A stretch of 64,000 bases of DNA from SIG78 sp045635745 (lineage in GTDB: Bacteria; Verrucomicrobiota; Lentisphaeria; Victivallales; Victivallaceae). The DNA lies in contig JAZTWG010000053.1 of NCBI GenBank assembly GCA_045635745.1, positions 1 through 64,000 on the forward strand, read 5' to 3'. The notes beneath the pieces were generated by a model that worked only from the letters and a program-made list of their open reading frames with translations, searched no databases and had not been told where the DNA came from. Positions 17,197-26,211 of this stretch are shown here, piece after piece; positions within the stretch are counted from its first letter, which is position 1, and the number at the start of each line of letters is the position of its first letter. The position numbers were made by a program, and so were the translations under genes.

Positions 17197-18045
17197 TTAT
17201 TTGAACCACGGCTTGGTGAATGCCGGCAGTACAAAACTGGAGCGGTGGATCTGCGGCGTATAATATTTCAGACTTTTTGCCAGTTGAGCATCGGGTTTGC
17301 GTAACGGTTTTTTTACCGGATTGGCTTTGGATGCCACGCATACGCCAATGGATCCGGCAGGGTAGGTGGGCACGGCGATGAACGCATAGCCGTTGTATTT
17401 GAACAATTCCCGGGTAAAACCATACAGCCGCTTTACGATATCGGCGTACAGAAAGATGGATTCTGATTGCGAGGCCACCACGCCGTCATCTTTGAGTGCC
17501 GCATGTACCGACCGGTAGAACTCTTTGCCGAAAAGCACTTCGCCGGGGCCGATGGGGTCGGTGGAGTCCACAATGATCACATCGTATTCATTTTTTTTCT
17601 GCCGGACAAACTCCAGTCCGTCGCCGATATGCAGATGCATTCTGGGATCATCAAATCCGCATGCGGTCGAGGGAATGAATTTTTTGCACAACTCCACCAC
17701 CTGCCCGTCGATCTCGCATTGGTCGATATGTTTTACGCATTTGTGCCGCGCCACTTCGCGCGCCACGCCGCCATCGCCGCCGCCGATGATCAGCACTTTT
17801 TCCGGATTGGGGTGCACCATCATAGCCGGATGCACCAGCATTTCCTGATAGGCAAATTCGTCGAATTCGGTCAGCTGGACTATCCCATCGAGCATCAGCA
17901 TTCTGCCCAGTTCGGCTGTTTCGTAGATCTTGATGCGCTGGTAGCGGCTTTTGATATTGCAGAGGGTCCGGGTTATTTCAATAGTGTTGCCGAACCCCTG
18001 GTCGATTTCGCTTACATAGCGCTTGAGCTTTTCTGTGTCATCCAT
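17197..18045 (-). CDS. speE: spermidine synthase (polyamine aminopropyltransferase)
   Basis: SpeE transfers the aminopropyl group from decarboxylated AdoMet to putrescine. The 282-residue protein has YQEMLVHPAM, the AdoMet-binding GGGDGGVAREV near residue 89, and DSTDPIGPGEVLF near 160 with the catalytic Asp region. AAGGAAA precedes the ATG. It lies 21 bases downstream of speD, which supplies its cosubstrate, so the pair forms a polyamine unit. Confidence 0.94.
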   Translation of the reverse strand: MDDTEKLKRYVSEIDQGFGNTIEITRTLCNIKSRYQRIKIYETAELGRMLMLDGIVQLTEFDEFAYQEMLVHPAMMVHPNPEKVLIIGGGDGGVAREVARHKCVKHIDQCEIDGQVVELCKKFIPSTACGFDDPRMHLHIGDGLEFVRQKKNEYDVIIVDSTDPIGPGEVLFGKEFYRSVHAALKDDGVVASQSESIFLYADIVKRLYGFTRELFKYNGYAFIAVPTYPAGSIGVCVASKANPVKKPLRKPDAQLAKSLKYYTPQIHRSSFVLPAFTKPWFK

Positions 18046-18066
18046 AGTATTTCCTTTGTCCGGGAA

Positions 18067-18882
18067 TTATTGGCGCATCGCCACCTGCAGGCGGTAATAA
18101 CTGCCGTTCAAGGCATTGATCAATGTTTCAGAAATTTCCCGCGGGTCGAAAAAACGCCCCAGGAATATGTCGCAGTAGAGCGCTTTGCGATCCAGACTGT
18201 ATCTGCCGGTGATGGTGCCCGCATCCAGTATTTGAGTAAAACGCAGTCCTTTGCCGCGTTCGGGATCGTGAAAATCGGCACAGCAGTTGGAACTGCATGG
18301 TTCGGTATGCAGAGCTTTGCTCAATTCATTGAGCACGCTGCAGATGTTGCCGGGAGTGAGATTTTCTTCCGGACAATCGTATACATCGATACTCGCAAGC
18401 ATCCCCCAGGCGTTGCTTTTTTCGTAACGCATCTGCCAGCTCAAGACTCCATCGGCATTTTTGCCGGAGGATTTTTCATGCAATACATTGCCATCCTGCC
18501 CGATGATACCGCGGCTCAGGGTGTTGCTTATGACCATGGAATGGGATTTGAGCCGGTCGCGGAGCGTTTCTGCCGCCAGATCAAAGTTGATCTGATCGCC
18601 GCAAGTGAAAATATCTACTGCGGCGTAATCATATTCCGGCCAGGCATGAACCGCAAAGTGGGATTCGCAAATGACCACGATGCCGCTGACTCCCTGCGGA
18701 TCGAAAGCATGAAAACTTGATTCCAGAACAGTTGCCCCGCTGATTTTTGCAGATTCTACAAAGATATTCTGCATCAGTTGCGAGTCGGCAAGGGTCTGTG
18801 CATCGCAGTCGTAGTACTCGATCGTCAAATGACGCCCCAGAGCAAGGGCCTGAAAAGATATCGGTTGTTTCTGCGGAGTCAT
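18067..18882 (-). CDS. speD: S-adenosylmethionine decarboxylase with a second, inactive copy of the domain
   Basis: SpeD self-cleaves to make a pyruvoyl enzyme that decarboxylates AdoMet for spermidine synthesis. Residues 17-125 are a full class 1B enzyme: GATVLESSFHAF, then ESHFAVHAWPEYDYAAVDIF with cleavage expected at Glu73-Ser74, His79 and FTCG with Cys94. The protein is 271 residues, about double the class 1B length. Residues 161-271 repeat the pattern (LASIDVYDC, ALYCDIFLG), but the positions matching Ser74, His79 and Cys94 are Gly222, Arg227 and Gly242. The second copy should be catalytically dead, possibly structural or regulatory. speE follows directly. Confidence 0.9.
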   Translation of the reverse strand: MTPQKQPISFQALALGRHLTIEYYDCDAQTLADSQLMQNIFVESAKISGATVLESSFHAFDPQGVSGIVVICESHFAVHAWPEYDYAAVDIFTCGDQINFDLAAETLRDRLKSHSMVISNTLSRGIIGQDGNVLHEKSSGKNADGVLSWQMRYEKSNAWGMLASIDVYDCPEENLTPGNICSVLNELSKALHTEPCSSNCCADFHDPERGKGLRFTQILDAGTITGRYSLDRKALYCDIFLGRFFDPREISETLINALNGSYYRLQVAMRQ

Positions 18883-18904
18883 TTGAAGCGGTCATTTCCT
18901 GTTT

Positions 18905-20563
18905 TTATTCGGCAACAGCCTGCGCCTGGGCGGCCTGTGCATATTTTTTGCAATGCTTGGAAATGTAGCTGCTGTATTCCATCTGCGCCATGGAGCGCTT
19001 GTAGTTGAGGAACATGCCTTCCAGCATCGGGTCAGGAGTATAAGCCTTGGCGGGCATCTTGCGCGATACCAGGATCATCACCTGGGTGCCGGTCGGGGTC
19101 TGTACGGGTTCAGCAATTTCTCCGGGCAGCAGATTGGCTGCGGCACCGGCGGCAAAACCCAGCTCGGGCGAACCGCTCATGAGAGTGAACTTTTTGGCCG
19201 CGGTGAACTTGGGTGCTTTCATGGCTTTGACACGGGCCACGCGGTTGGCTGCGGGAAGAGCATTGAGTTTGGCAATGACTTCGGCGGCGCGTTCGCGGGC
19301 AATGCGGGTGGCTTCAGCTTTTATGAAATCGGCAGTTACCTGCGCTTTGACTTCCTTGAGTTCAGCGTTGCGGCTGGGGACGAGTTTAGTTACATAACCG
19401 ACATAAGCTGCATCCTTACCGGGCACGGCATTGGAGAGCGGTACATCGGCGAACACACCGGCCAGTTCGCTGACCAGTTCGGGAGAGTTGATCTTGCCGG
19501 CACTCTTGCTGTCGGCAGCAAAAACACCAGTATCTTTAGCCGCAAGTTTGGCTGCAGCAAGCTGTTTTTTGAAGGTGTTCAGCCGCTGTTCGGCCGGCAC
19601 ATTGCCCACAGTTTCGTAAGCGGTGACACCAAACTGCTGCGCGGCATTGACCGCCAGCTCTTTGGCGGCAGCGGCGATCGCCGAAGAACGCACCTGATTT
19701 TTCACTTTATCAAACTCCGGAGTTTCCACTTTGCCGTCTTTGACTGTGGAGAAAAGCTGTTTGTTCTGCTCAAAGAATGCTTTTATTTGGGGATCTTTGA
19801 CGTTTTTGATCGCCTGTGAGCGGTATTTGTTGTAAGGAAATTCCACGACCAGCGCGCGAACTTTGGCGGGGATGATGTATTTGGCGCGGTTGGCATTGAA
19901 ATAGGTGTTCAGAGCTTCGGGGGTGACTTTGACCGTTTTTTCAAAGTCAGCGGAGGCAAAAACGCCGGAAAGCACTTCAAACTCTTCGTTGAGCATGTTG
20001 TAGAAAAGTTTGAGTTCGTCCGGAGTTACTGTAACTGCGGCGGCCTGTGCATCCTGGAATTTGGCCAGCGTAAGATACTGGCGGGCGGCATTGTTGAGAT
20101 CTTCTTCGGTAAAGCCTTCGTTGGCAAGGTAGTTGTTCACAAAGTTGCGGTAGGCTTCGGCGTTGAATTTGCCGTTTTCACCCCTGAAACTGTTGCGGAG
20201 AAAGCGGCCGATCTCTTCATCGGAAACAATGATTTTTGCTTGTTTGGCGGCGGCCAGATTGGCCAGATTGTAGAAACTCTGATTTTCCAGCTGATCACGC
20301 AGCGACTGGTTGATGGGTATATTCATGAATACCTGCATGGCGAGCATATCCAGCCGGATCTGTTCGCTCAATTCGGTGTAGGTGACTTTTTTGCCGAAGA
20401 TCTCTCCGACGGTGTTGCTTCTGCCATTGCCGCGGAAAGCATCTACAATACCGGTCCCGGGGGTCAGAAAGTCGGTGAATGCAATGATGATGATTACCGA
20501 AAACACCCCGAAAATGATCCGGTGGTGTTTGGCAAAGACGGTGTTCAGCTTGGAAATAGCCAT
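18905..20563 (-). CDS. PpiD/SurA-like periplasmic folding factor, membrane anchored
   Basis: A 552-residue protein with one N-terminal membrane segment (about residues 17-37) after a short basic cytoplasmic start. A SurA_N-like region follows (IRLDMLAMQVFMNIPINQS, VSDEEIGRFLR). The pattern matches PpiD-type periplasmic chaperones. A clear parvulin catalytic domain is not obvious, so isomerase activity is uncertain. The C-terminal third is Ala/Lys-rich. The ATG at 20563 has GGAGAAG upstream; a longer frame has no support. It is 22 bases upstream of speD on the same strand, a packing without obvious functional logic. Confidence 0.75.
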   Translation of the reverse strand: MAISKLNTVFAKHHRIIFGVFSVIIIIAFTDFLTPGTGIVDAFRGNGRSNTVGEIFGKKVTYTELSEQIRLDMLAMQVFMNIPINQSLRDQLENQSFYNLANLAAAKQAKIIVSDEEIGRFLRNSFRGENGKFNAEAYRNFVNNYLANEGFTEEDLNNAARQYLTLAKFQDAQAAAVTVTPDELKLFYNMLNEEFEVLSGVFASADFEKTVKVTPEALNTYFNANRAKYIIPAKVRALVVEFPYNKYRSQAIKNVKDPQIKAFFEQNKQLFSTVKDGKVETPEFDKVKNQVRSSAIAAAAKELAVNAAQQFGVTAYETVGNVPAEQRLNTFKKQLAAAKLAAKDTGVFAADSKSAGKINSPELVSELAGVFADVPLSNAVPGKDAAYVGYVTKLVPSRNAELKEVKAQVTADFIKAEATRIARERAAEVIAKLNALPAANRVARVKAMKAPKFTAAKKFTLMSGSPELGFAAGAAANLLPGEIAEPVQTPTGTQVMILVSRKMPAKAYTPDPMLEGMFLNYKRSMAQMEYSSYISKHCKKYAQAAQAQAVAE

Positions 20564-20786
20564 TTGATCTTCTCCATTTTTTGTTTTATATTTTTGTTTT
20601 TTTTTACTGAAAATCAACTCAAAAACCACGTGTAAAAACACTGGTTGAATATTAAAATAGCTCTATTATATAAAATATGCAATCAAAAAAGAGTTTTTTT
20701 TGCATTTTTCTTGCCTGTGATCTTTAACGGCAGGAGTATAAACTGCCGCTGAAGGTATTGCCGGGGGAGAGTGGAATGGGCGTTTG

Positions 20787-21653
20787 TTACACCAGGATCA
20801 CCCGCGGAGCTGCCGCTTTTTTCAGGTTAACTAAAATTTCATCCGGCACTGCAAGGGTTCCGTGCCCGGAGCCCAGCCGGGTCTGCGGATGGACTTCACC
20901 GTGAAAATCCGAGCCGCCCGAACAGAATAGATTGTATTCTTTTGCCATACGCAGCGCGGTAGCGGTTTGGGTGGGGGTATATTCCGTATAGTATGTTTCC
21001 AGCGCATCCAGACCGGCAAATTTCAATTCTTTTATGGTGCGGGAAATAAAATTATTTTCGTTGCGTTTTGAGTGGAAAGGATGGGCCCAAACCGCCACTC
21101 CGCCGGCAGATTTTATTGCTTTGATCGCCTCTTCCGGCCCCGGCAGATTGCGGGGGACAAATCCGGCACCGCCATATTTCAGCAACTGTTCGAACACGCT
21201 TCGGATATCCGGAAAATTGTATTTTTCTGCCAATACCCGGGCAAAGTGCGGACGCCCGGGGACATCCTGCTGCATGCCGATAGATGCAAGTTCTTCATCG
21301 GTAATGGTATAGCCTGAGGATGCGAGCTTTTCCTGCATGGCTTTTGCCCGGGTGATTCTTTCCTGCCGCATGTTGTACATGAAATTCTGCAATACGGCAT
21401 TATCCGGATCGATGAAAAGCCCCACGATATGTATTTCCCGAACTCCGATACGGCTGGAAAGTTCCACGCCGGCGATCAGTTCCACATCGGGAAAACGTTC
21501 CTGACAGGCCAGAAAATCTTTCAATCCGCCGGTAGTGTCATGATCGGTCAACGCTATGGCGTTCAATCCGGCCGCCGCCGCCATGGCCGGCAATTCACCG
21601 GCCGGTACCGTGCCGTCGGAAGATGTGCTGTGAACATGTAAGTCTATTGCCAA
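20787..21653 (-). CDS. PHP-domain metal-dependent phosphoesterase
   Basis: A 288-residue PHP protein. Metal-binding motifs appear in order: DLHVHSTSSDG, LTDHDTT, AGVELSS, WAHPFHS and GGSDFHG. Relatives include 3',5'-nucleoside bisphosphate phosphatase (YciV/RNase AM). Length and motifs fit that group, but the substrate is not proven. The 145 bases before it in the window (20642-20786) and the 153 bases after it contain no gene. Confidence 0.87.
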   Translation of the reverse strand: MAIDLHVHSTSSDGTVPAGELPAMAAAAGLNAIALTDHDTTGGLKDFLACQERFPDVELIAGVELSSRIGVREIHIVGLFIDPDNAVLQNFMYNMRQERITRAKAMQEKLASSGYTITDEELASIGMQQDVPGRPHFARVLAEKYNFPDIRSVFEQLLKYGGAGFVPRNLPGPEEAIKAIKSAGGVAVWAHPFHSKRNENNFISRTIKELKFAGLDALETYYTEYTPTQTATALRMAKEYNLFCSGGSDFHGEVHPQTRLGSGHGTLAVPDEILVNLKKAAAPRVILV

Positions 21654-21806
21654 AATGGAACCTCGTTTCAGTTGAAATGTCTTAATTTAATACGCAAAGT
21701 TGGTAAATGCAAGATAAACTGCCTTGAAAAAATCCAATATTGTGCTATCTTATAAGGATGTGAGGTTTAGGTATTAAAAAACAACATGGGGAAAGGAACT
21801 TGAAAA

Positions 21807-22223
21807 ATGCCCAGAGCACCGAAAATCAAAAGTATTACTGCCAAACTGACTCCCGAGCAGAAAAAACACTACGACAATCTGATGGCTGCCCGCGATGCAG
21901 TTATGGGCCGTGTGCGCTCCTATGCGGAAGATGCTCTCGATTGCAGCAATGCCGATAAGCGCGGTGTAACCACTCACATGGCCGATATGGGGTCGGACAG
22001 CAGCCGTCATGAAATGGGTTTGCAGCTTATGAGTGAAGAAGGCGATGTGCTGGAACTTATCGAAGAAGCCATCGAGCGCCTGGTGGAAAACAAGAACTAC
22101 GGCATCTGTCAGGATTGCGGCGAAGCCATTCCGCCGGCACGTCTGGAAGTGCGCCCCTATGCAATCTATTGCACCAAGTGCAAATCCATACGCGAAAAGA
22201 ACGGCGGCAACCGTTTGCGGTGA
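21807..22223 (+). CDS. DksA/TraR-type C4 zinc-finger protein
   Basis: A 138-residue protein with a helical N-terminal part and a C-terminal C4 zinc finger: CQDCGEAIPPARLEVRPYA then CTKC, the DksA/TraR signature. DksA-type proteins bind RNA polymerase through the secondary channel and tune transcription with ppGpp. The coiled-coil tip Asp-x-x-Asp region (ADMGSDSS) is present in a loosely similar form. AAAGGAA precedes the start. A possible promoter, TTGAAA-N16-TATCTT, lies at 21724-21751. lspA follows after 36 bases, a linkage seen in several bacteria. Confidence 0.85.
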   Translation: MPRAPKIKSITAKLTPEQKKHYDNLMAARDAVMGRVRSYAEDALDCSNADKRGVTTHMADMGSDSSRHEMGLQLMSEEGDVLELIEEAIERLVENKNYGICQDCGEAIPPARLEVRPYAIYCTKCKSIREKNGGNRLR

Positions 22224-22259
22224 TCTGCGGCCGGGTCAAAAGGGGATCTTTCTGCAATC

Positions 22260-22796
22260 ATGACAAAACACCGCAAGATAGAGCCGCGCTCGAACGAAGA
22301 AGTGCGGCTGCTGATGCTGTCATCCGGTATAGCGTTTTTTCTGCTGATAATTGACCAGATCACCAAACTTATGGTCGAACAGCGGATGCGCCTGGGGCAA
22401 TCCATTGAGATAATCAAAGGTTTTTTTTCGCTGACTTTTGTTACCAACAAAGGTGCGGCGTGGGGGATGTTCCACGGATACGGCATGATATTGTTTTTTA
22501 TCGGCATAGCGGTAATGGCCGCCGCAATATATTTTTTGCGTAAGCTCTGCGACGGCTACCGCGAACGCTATATTGCCATACTTGCGGTGCTTTCCGGAGT
22601 GGCAGGCAATTCCATTGACCGTGTCTGGCGCGGTGAAGTGGTGGATTTTCTGGATTGCTACATAAAAAATCATCATTGGCCCGCATTCAATATTGCCGAC
22701 TGCGCCATTTGCGTCGGCATATTCATTTACATGGTTTCGGTGCTGTTGCGTCCGGCGCCGGAAGCTGAAAATAAAGATGCCGTCGATGCTGCCTGA
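22260..22796 (+). CDS. lspA: lipoprotein signal peptidase II
   Basis: LspA cleaves the signal peptide of diacylglyceryl-modified prolipoproteins in the inner membrane. The 178-residue protein has four hydrophobic segments and the catalytic aspartates in GNSIDRVWRGEVVDFLD and WPAFNIADCAICVG. TNKGAAWGMF is also typical. The N-terminus is extended by about 18 hydrophilic residues, and there is an acidic C-terminal tail. The stop overlaps the start of miaA. Confidence 0.94.
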   Translation: MTKHRKIEPRSNEEVRLLMLSSGIAFFLLIIDQITKLMVEQRMRLGQSIEIIKGFFSLTFVTNKGAAWGMFHGYGMILFFIGIAVMAAAIYFLRKLCDGYRERYIAILAVLSGVAGNSIDRVWRGEVVDFLDCYIKNHHWPAFNIADCAICVGIFIYMVSVLLRPAPEAENKDAVDAA

Positions 22797-23676
22797 ACTT
22801 TCTGAAATCCCGCTGAAAGTCATTGCCGGACCTACCGCCAGCGGCAAAAGTGCTCTGGCGCTGGAAATGGCTGAAAAATGCAATGGCGAGATCGTTTCCA
22901 TTGACTCCATGCAGCTCTACCGGCTGATACCCATTGGTACCGCTCAACCCGATGCCGATGATCTGGCGAGGGTGCCGCATCATCTGGTGGGTATTTACGA
23001 ATTTGAACAGCGTGCCGAAGTCTACACTTTTGTCGAAATGGCAGAAAAAGTTATCCGCGAAATCGCCGGTCGCGGCCGGGTGCCGGTTTTATGCGGCGGC
23101 ACCGGGCTTTATCTGAAAAGTCTGCTGTACGGCCTTGATCAGCTCCCCGGCGATGATGATTTGAAAAAGAGTCTGGATCTGGAGTATGATGATCCGGCGC
23201 AGCTTGCTGCTTTGCAGGCGCGTCTGAATGCTCTGGGTGATGCTGCGGTGGTGGAAAAATTCACCAATAACCGCCGCCGGCTGATCCGGGCGCTGGAGAT
23301 CCGGCTGCTGACCGGAAGATCGATTTTTGAGTTGCAGGGCGAGTACAAGATGCAGCTGCGTTTTAAGCTTTCTGAAGCATTCCATCTGGTGCACGACCGT
23401 TCCGTATTGCAGGAGCGTATTGCCAAACGCACCGCGCTGATGCTGAAAAACGGCTGGATCGAAGAAGCGGAAAATGCCATAAAACATGGATTGCTTGCCA
23501 GCCCCACCGCGCATCAGGCGCTGGGGTACAAGATCATAAATCGCTATCTGCAAGGCGAAATCGACTTCAATGAACTGGAAAAACTCATCGTTACCGCCAC
23601 CTGGCAGTATGCCCGGCGGCAGCAGACATGGTTTCGGCATCAGCATCCGGAATTGGCGGTAAAAGTTATGAGCTGA
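22777..23676 (+). CDS. miaA: tRNA dimethylallyltransferase
   Basis: MiaA adds the isopentenyl group to A37 of tRNAs reading UNN codons. The 299-residue protein has the P-loop GPTASGKSALA, DSMQLYRLIPIGTAQP, GGTGLYLKSLLYGL and RRQQTWFRHQ, all diagnostic. The start is uncertain: ATG at 22777 (used) or 22786, both inside the lspA reading frame. The N-terminal extension further upstream has no similarity. Confidence 0.92.
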   Translation: MPSMLPELSEIPLKVIAGPTASGKSALALEMAEKCNGEIVSIDSMQLYRLIPIGTAQPDADDLARVPHHLVGIYEFEQRAEVYTFVEMAEKVIREIAGRGRVPVLCGGTGLYLKSLLYGLDQLPGDDDLKKSLDLEYDDPAQLAALQARLNALGDAAVVEKFTNNRRRLIRALEIRLLTGRSIFELQGEYKMQLRFKLSEAFHLVHDRSVLQERIAKRTALMLKNGWIEEAENAIKHGLLASPTAHQALGYKIINRYLQGEIDFNELEKLIVTATWQYARRQQTWFRHQHPELAVKVMS

Positions 23677-23695
23677 TTGCACTCAGGATCGGATA

Positions 23696-24964
23696 TCAGG
23701 CAAGTTTCAGCACATCTATCAAACTCAAATTGGTGTGATATCCCGGGTCAAGGTCAGGAACCGCCGGGATCACCCGCACTGCGTTGCCGTATTTGTCGCA
23801 AGTCTGATAAGCAAAATAGTGCTGCGCGGGATTGACAAAGTAATCTTTGAATGCCGCGGTACACTCGCGGATGATTTGCGTATTATCCACATTGCAGAAT
23901 TTTTCCATCAGCGCGGCGGCGCGGATCGTTTCTGGCAGACTCCACCACGGCATATCCGAATTTATCACTTTATCGCTCAAAAGGTCGTAGGACTTGATGA
24001 TTCCGCCTGCCGGCAGCTGTCTGCCGGTGGCGTAATGCCATGCAAAGAATTTTTTATAGATGCTGCGGCATTTTTTCAGAAATTCGCGGTCTTCTGTGCG
24101 GTTGAATTTTTCCATAGTCAGAAGAAATTTCATGGAAAGCCCCACAAATTCCAGTGCATGTCCCGGATCGCACAACTGCCCGTTGCTGTCTATATAAGGT
24201 GTGTTTTCCGGCGTAACGGCCTCAAAGAATTTTACTTTGTCGCCATCGTAAATGGTGTGCAGTTCAAGCAAGCGTTCGATAAAGCTTCTGCCGTAATTCA
24301 GGAATACTTCATCCCGGGTCAAATCGGCGGCAAATGCTATGCCGCCAAGCGCGATCATAAACGGCCCCTGCAATATCTTGCCGGGTACTGCCGTTACCGG
24401 GTTTTTGGGATCAAAAGCCTGTTGGTCAGTAACGAATTCGAGGTTTTGGATCGCATCGAGTGTCTTTCGCAAATAAGCCAATGATGTTTCTAAAAGAGTT
24501 TTATCTTCCAGCGCTGCTGCCGCTGCTACCAACCCTTTGCTGTAAAAGAGATCGCTGTAATTGGCCTTACCTGCCGGCGGCTCCCGGCGTATGCTCAAAT
24601 CTCCGTTCAGAAATTCTCCGGTGGGCGAAAACATGAAAAACATTCTGCCGTTGTTCTGCAAACGCACTTTTTCCATATTTTCCACTACGCGTTTCAGCAG
24701 ATCCGGCACTTGAGTTTTTTCGCCGAATCCGGCGCGCAGATGGCACGCAAGTGATTCGGCTCCACGCCCTTGGATCCAGCTGTAAACAACATCCTGACTG
24801 CGGAATTTCAAGTCTTCGGAGTCGGCGATGGTATAATCCCGGCCGTCTATTACATCGAACTTGGTGTTGATGTAATTTCCATTACGGCTGCGTTCGAGCA
24901 TAAAACTGAAACTTTCCGAAATAACTTTCCGGAAAAAATCCAACTCCGTTGATCCACTTGGCAT
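23696..24964 (-). CDS. AGE-family (N-acylglucosamine 2-epimerase-like) protein
   Basis: A 422-residue protein with the (alpha/alpha)6-barrel pattern of the AGE family, which includes sugar 2-epimerases and isomerases such as N-acylglucosamine 2-epimerase, cellobiose epimerase and YihS. Key blocks are DPGHALEFVGLSMKF (family DPGH motif) and MPWWSLPETIRAA. The tract near the N-terminus (VVYSWIQGRGAESLACHL) fits too. The substrate is not evident. It is convergent with miaA, with only 19 bases between stops. The dCMP deaminase gene is 17 bases upstream on the same strand. Confidence 0.78.
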   Translation of the reverse strand: MPSGSTELDFFRKVISESFSFMLERSRNGNYINTKFDVIDGRDYTIADSEDLKFRSQDVVYSWIQGRGAESLACHLRAGFGEKTQVPDLLKRVVENMEKVRLQNNGRMFFMFSPTGEFLNGDLSIRREPPAGKANYSDLFYSKGLVAAAAALEDKTLLETSLAYLRKTLDAIQNLEFVTDQQAFDPKNPVTAVPGKILQGPFMIALGGIAFAADLTRDEVFLNYGRSFIERLLELHTIYDGDKVKFFEAVTPENTPYIDSNGQLCDPGHALEFVGLSMKFLLTMEKFNRTEDREFLKKCRSIYKKFFAWHYATGRQLPAGGIIKSYDLLSDKVINSDMPWWSLPETIRAAALMEKFCNVDNTQIIRECTAAFKDYFVNPAQHYFAYQTCDKYGNAVRVIPAVPDLDPGYHTNLSLIDVLKLA

Positions 24965-24981
24965 AATTTATACCCTTAAAT

Positions 24982-25479
24982 TCAATCTTCCAGCGCCCGC
25001 ACTTTCACCCCGGCTTCTGCCAGCAGGCGCATGGAGGTCGAATCGATGCTGTAACGCTGTTTGTATACTACTTCTTTGATTCCGGCATTGATGATCATTT
25101 TGGAGCAGAGCAGGCAGGGACTGTAAGTGGTATAGATCGTTGCCCCGGCTACTGCAATACCGTGATATGCGGCCTGTACGATGCTGTTCTCTTCGGCGTG
25201 ACTGCACAAACATTCGGTCAGACCTTCGCCGGAAGGTATATTGCTGTTGCAGCGCGGGCAGCCGCCTTCGTTGCAGTTTTTGATTCCGCGCGGTGTGCCG
25301 TTGTATCCGGTCGAAATAATACGTTTATCGCGCACCAGTACCGCTGCCACATGGCGGCGGCTGCAGTTGCTCCGGCTGGCGGCAACTTCGGCAATACTCA
25401 TAAAATAGTGATCCCAATCCGGACGTTCTGTTTTGACCGCTGCTGTTTTTGCTGTTTCATCCCCGCAATTACTGCACAT
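24982..25479 (-). CDS. dCMP deaminase (ComEB-type cytidine deaminase)
   Basis: Deaminates dCMP to dUMP for thymidylate synthesis. The 165-residue protein shows RPDWDHYFMSIAEVAA, a Cys-rich structural zinc patch (CNEGGCPRC), the catalytic CSHAEENSIVQAA with His-x-Glu, and SPCLLCSKMI, the PCxxC ligand pair. The ATG at 25479 has GGAGGG six bases upstream and overlaps the end of the FAA-hydrolase gene by 11 bases. Confidence 0.9.
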   Translation of the reverse strand: MCSNCGDETAKTAAVKTERPDWDHYFMSIAEVAASRSNCSRRHVAAVLVRDKRIISTGYNGTPRGIKNCNEGGCPRCNSNIPSGEGLTECLCSHAEENSIVQAAYHGIAVAGATIYTTYSPCLLCSKMIINAGIKEVVYKQRYSIDSTSMRLLAEAGVKVRALED

Positions 25480-26131
25480 AATCAACCCTCCAGCTGTAAC
25501 TGTTGTTTCTGTGATCTGTTAACTTTATTTCATCATTATTCTGCAATGCACCCACCCCTTGCGGCGTGCCGCTGAAAATCAAATCTCCGCTCTGAAGTTC
25601 CCAGTATCTGGAGATTTCCACAATCAATCTTTTTACCGGATAGATCATGTCTTTGCTGTTGCCCTGCTGGCGTATTTCGCCATTTATGATTCCGCAGAAT
25701 GTCAATCCGTCGAGTTTATCCACGACCGGGTCAAATTTATGCAGAGTCCCCAGCGGAGCTGATTTTTCAAATGCTTTGCTGCACTCCCACGGCAGCGCTT
25801 TGGCCCGCAATTCCTTTTGCAATGTCCGCAGGGTCAGATCGCAGCCGATCCCGATAGCACCGATGAAGTTTTCCGCTTCCGCTTCATTCCGGGCCTTACC
25901 AGCTTTGCCGATCATAAAGACCAATTCTGTCTCGTAATCGAACTGCCCCTTGTAACCATCCGGCGGCGAAAGTATTTCTCCCGGCTTTACCAGCGATTCT
26001 GCCGGTTTCATAAATATCACCGGCGGAATTTCTTCAAAACCATGCAGTTCGCGAACATGTTCCGCATAATTGCACCCGATGCAGAATACCCGGGCTGCTG
26101 TGTGTTTTACTCCGTCAACATCGATAAACAT
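25469..26131 (-). CDS. fumarylacetoacetate hydrolase family protein
   Basis: A 220-residue enzyme of the small FAH family (YcgM/acylpyruvase type), which hydrolyses acylpyruvates or decarboxylates 2-oxo acids such as oxaloacetate with a divalent metal. Motifs are CIGCNYAEHVRE, PVIFMKPAESLV, DYETELVFMIG (metal ligands) and DLIFSGTPQGVG. The first of these is normally GxNY, here preceded by a Cys. The exact substrate is not known. It overlaps the dCMP deaminase gene. Confidence 0.88.
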   Translation of the reverse strand: MFIDVDGVKHTAARVFCIGCNYAEHVRELHGFEEIPPVIFMKPAESLVKPGEILSPPDGYKGQFDYETELVFMIGKAGKARNEAEAENFIGAIGIGCDLTLRTLQKELRAKALPWECSKAFEKSAPLGTLHKFDPVVDKLDGLTFCGIINGEIRQQGNSKDMIYPVKRLIVEISRYWELQSGDLIFSGTPQGVGALQNNDEIKLTDHRNNSYSWRVDYVQ

Positions 26132-26211
26132 GCTTTTTTACCATTTTTGCATTTGTTTTTATTCATCTTGCACATTATCTTATAACATAACATAAAACGG
26201 AGTTATTGCAA

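Noticed and set aside
21724..21751. Promoter for the DksA-like gene (TTGAAA-N16-TATCTT)
   Set aside because: Plausible but the -10 is poor. It is mentioned in the gene entry and not listed as a separate feature.
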